From assembly GCA_039679375.1 (NCBI GenBank), contig JBDKVA010000205.1:1-35658 (forward strand): a stretch of DNA of 35,658 bases. Direction: 5' to 3'. A program made the position numbers and the translations under genes. Source of the stretch: JBDKVA01 sp039679375. GTDB taxonomy: Bacteria > Bacillota > Clostridia > Acetivibrionales > DTU013. Every line of letters begins with the position of its first letter. The stretch's first letter is position 1. This document shows, in pieces, positions 34,305 to 35,658 of the stretch. Under the pieces are notes generated by a model. That model was not told where the DNA came from, searched no databases, and saw only the letters and a program-made list of their open reading frames with translations.

Positions 34305-35138
34305 ATGGCAGTAAAAAAGTATAGTCCTACTTCTCCCGCAAGAAGGTTCATGACGGTTTCCGCATTTGAGGAAGTTACAAAAACTGAACCTGAAAAGTCT
34401 CTTGTTGAGACATTGAGGAAAAGCGGCGGAAGAAATTCATACGGTAGGATCACCGTTCGTCACCATGGTGGCGGGGCAAAACAAAAGTACAGAATCATTG
34501 ATTTCAAAAGAGATAAAGATGGCGTGAAGGCAAAGGTATCCGCCATTGAGTATGATCCAAACAGGACTGCAAATATTGCGCTTCTCTACTATGTAGACGG
34601 AGAAAAGAGATATATACTGGCTCCGGTGGGCTTGAAAGTAGGAGATACCGTAGAGTCGGGTGCAGAGGCAGATATCAAGCCAGGTAACACGCTTCCGCTG
34701 ATCAATATACCGGTCGGTACCATGATACACAATATCGAACTAAAACCGGGTAAAGGCGGTCAGCTGGTAAGAGCAGCCGGAAACGCGGCGCAGCTCATGG
34801 CCAAGGAAGGCGATTATGCTCAGGTCAGGCTTCCTTCAGGCGAAGTGAGAATGTTCAGAATGATGTGCAGAGCATCCATCGGCCAGGTCAGCAATATTGA
34901 AAATGAAAATATCAAGATCGGTAAAGCAGGCAGGAAGAGATGGATGGGTGTCAGACCTACCGTACGCGGTGTTGTAATGAATCCTGTAGACCATCCGCAT
35001 GGCGGTGGCGAAGGCAAGTCTCCTATCGGAAGACCGAGTCCGGTCACACCGTGGGGCAAGCCTACACTGGGTTACAAGACCAGAAAGAAGAAGAACAAGT
35101 CTGATAAGTTCATAGTAAAGAGAAGGAATCAGAAATAA
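34305..35138 (+). CDS. rplB: 50S ribosomal protein L2
   Basis: A 277-residue protein of standard length. MAVKKYSPTSPARRFMTVS at the start and the C-terminal VVMNPVDHPHGGGEGKSPIG, holding the conserved His near the peptidyl transferase centre, are diagnostic. AAGGAGTGAG precedes the ATG. The 91-base gap before it and the 97-base gap after it show nothing but binding sites. Confidence 0.98.
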   Translation: MAVKKYSPTSPARRFMTVSAFEEVTKTEPEKSLVETLRKSGGRNSYGRITVRHHGGGAKQKYRIIDFKRDKDGVKAKVSAIEYDPNRTANIALLYYVDGEKRYILAPVGLKVGDTVESGAEADIKPGNTLPLINIPVGTMIHNIELKPGKGGQLVRAAGNAAQLMAKEGDYAQVRLPSGEVRMFRMMCRASIGQVSNIENENIKIGKAGRKRWMGVRPTVRGVVMNPVDHPHGGGEGKSPIGRPSPVTPWGKPTLGYKTRKKKNKSDKFIVKRRNQK

Positions 35139-35235
35139 TAAATGTTACGGGAATCGCTGAAACAGTGCTGCAGGCGTTTTGCCGAACGAAGCACGAAAGC
35201 AGTTTCCGAAGGAAGGAAAGGAGGACTGACACCAA

Positions 35236-35520
35236 ATGAGCAGATCTTTAAAGAAGGGACCATTTGTTGACTTAAGGCTTCTCAAGAAGGTTGAGGAAAT
35301 GAACAAGACCAATGACAAAAAGGTTTTGAAAAGCTGGTCCAGAGCATCAACGATTTACCCTCAAATGGTTGGACATACTATTGCAGTGCATGATGGAAGA
35401 AAGCATGTACCAGTATATATAACTGAAGACATGGTGGGTCACAAGCTTGGGGAATTCGCACCGACAAGAACATTCAGAGGGCACGGTCACCATACGGAAA
35501 AGTCTAGCGCCCTCAAATAA
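35236..35520 (+). CDS. rpsS: 30S ribosomal protein S19
   Basis: A 94-residue protein of usual size. MSRSLKKGPFVDLRLLKKVE and GHKLGEFAPTRTFRGHG are diagnostic. S19 binds 16S rRNA in the 30S head next to S13. AAAGGAGGA precedes the ATG with a 9-10 base spacer. Confidence 0.98.
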   Translation: MSRSLKKGPFVDLRLLKKVEEMNKTNDKKVLKSWSRASTIYPQMVGHTIAVHDGRKHVPVYITEDMVGHKLGEFAPTRTFRGHGHHTEKSSALK

Positions 35521-35575
35521 TTGCAGGCTGAAATATTCCAAGTAACATGTTTAATGCCGAAAGGAGGAATTCCAG

Positions 35576-35658
35576 TTGGAAAAGAAGGTTAGATCAAAAG
35601 AAGAACTTCTGAAAGATAAGGATCAAATCCTTGATGTATATGAAAAAAATCATATGAA
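35576..35658 (+). CDS. 5' end of the next S10-operon gene, probably rplV (L22) with an N-terminal extension
   Basis: A TTG start at 35576 follows AAAGGAGG with a 7-base spacer, and the frame stays open to the window edge (27 codons). The visible residues are highly charged (MEKKVRSKEELLKDKDQILD and on) and do not match the usual start of L22. By position the gene should be rplV, which comes after rpsS in nearly all Bacillota; an extended lysine/glutamate-rich N-terminus is possible. An unrelated inserted gene cannot be ruled out. Confidence 0.5.
   Translation, partial: MEKKVRSKEELLKDKDQILDVYEKNHM

Overview
The window looks like chromosome of a Gram-positive Bacillota, most likely a clostridial anaerobe. 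The grounds are AAGGAGG-type ribosome binding sites, GTG and TTG starts, several lipobox lipoproteins, importers of the LplABC type without an ATPase gene, AraC regulators with membrane-anchored sensor halves, and an S10 operon in Bacillota gene order. No exact taxon can be given from the sequence alone. Nearly all genes lie on the plus strand.

Region by region. (1) 1-3109: a partial GntR/HutC-type regulator on the minus strand, diverging from an M20 metallopeptidase and a C26 (PuuD-like) gamma-glutamyl hydrolase. Two TGGTAATTACCA-type operators lie just downstream of the regulator's own promoter. (2) 3125-14401: a membrane-anchored AraC regulator (minus), diverging from a lipoprotein binding protein, two LplB/LplC-type permeases and a 1746-residue secreted beta-helix protein with four copies of a ~156-residue module. 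(3) 14645-21670: a likely catabolic or modification operon: URO-D-fold protein 1, GHL6-type glycoside hydrolase, Gfo/Idh/MocA oxidoreductase, URO-D-fold protein 2, and a DegT/DnrJ-type aminotransferase broken by one in-frame TAG next to its predicted PLP lysine. (4) 21706-22031: a decayed fragment of a second AraC regulator related to the one at 3125-5359. (5) 22239-31748: a compact cluster of DesK/LiaS-like histidine kinase, NarL-type response regulator, subtilisin-fold lipoprotein without its catalytic triad, lipoprotein binding protein, two MalF/MalG-type permeases, HlyD-type adaptor and MacB/FtsX-type membrane protein. No ATPase is encoded. (6) 31826-35658: the S10 ribosomal operon (rpsJ, rplC, rplD, rplW, rplB, rpsS and the start of the next gene, probably rplV), with its own promoter and a structured leader of about 300 nt.

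How the parts may fit together. Regions 2 and 3 read as a polysaccharide or unusual-glycan utilisation locus: a secreted beta-helix protein cuts or binds polymer, the LplABC-type importer takes up oligosaccharide, and the cytoplasmic GHL6 hydrolase, dehydrogenase, URO-D proteins and (formerly) aminotransferase process it. Region 5 is the best candidate for an undescribed system. The kinase-regulator promoter and the transporter promoter share TTATCATATGAC at the -35 position plus an upstream ATATGAC repeat, so one regulator probably controls both. The pseudo-protease lipoprotein, importer-type parts and export-type parts look like one surface sensing or transport assembly. That functional reading is inference.
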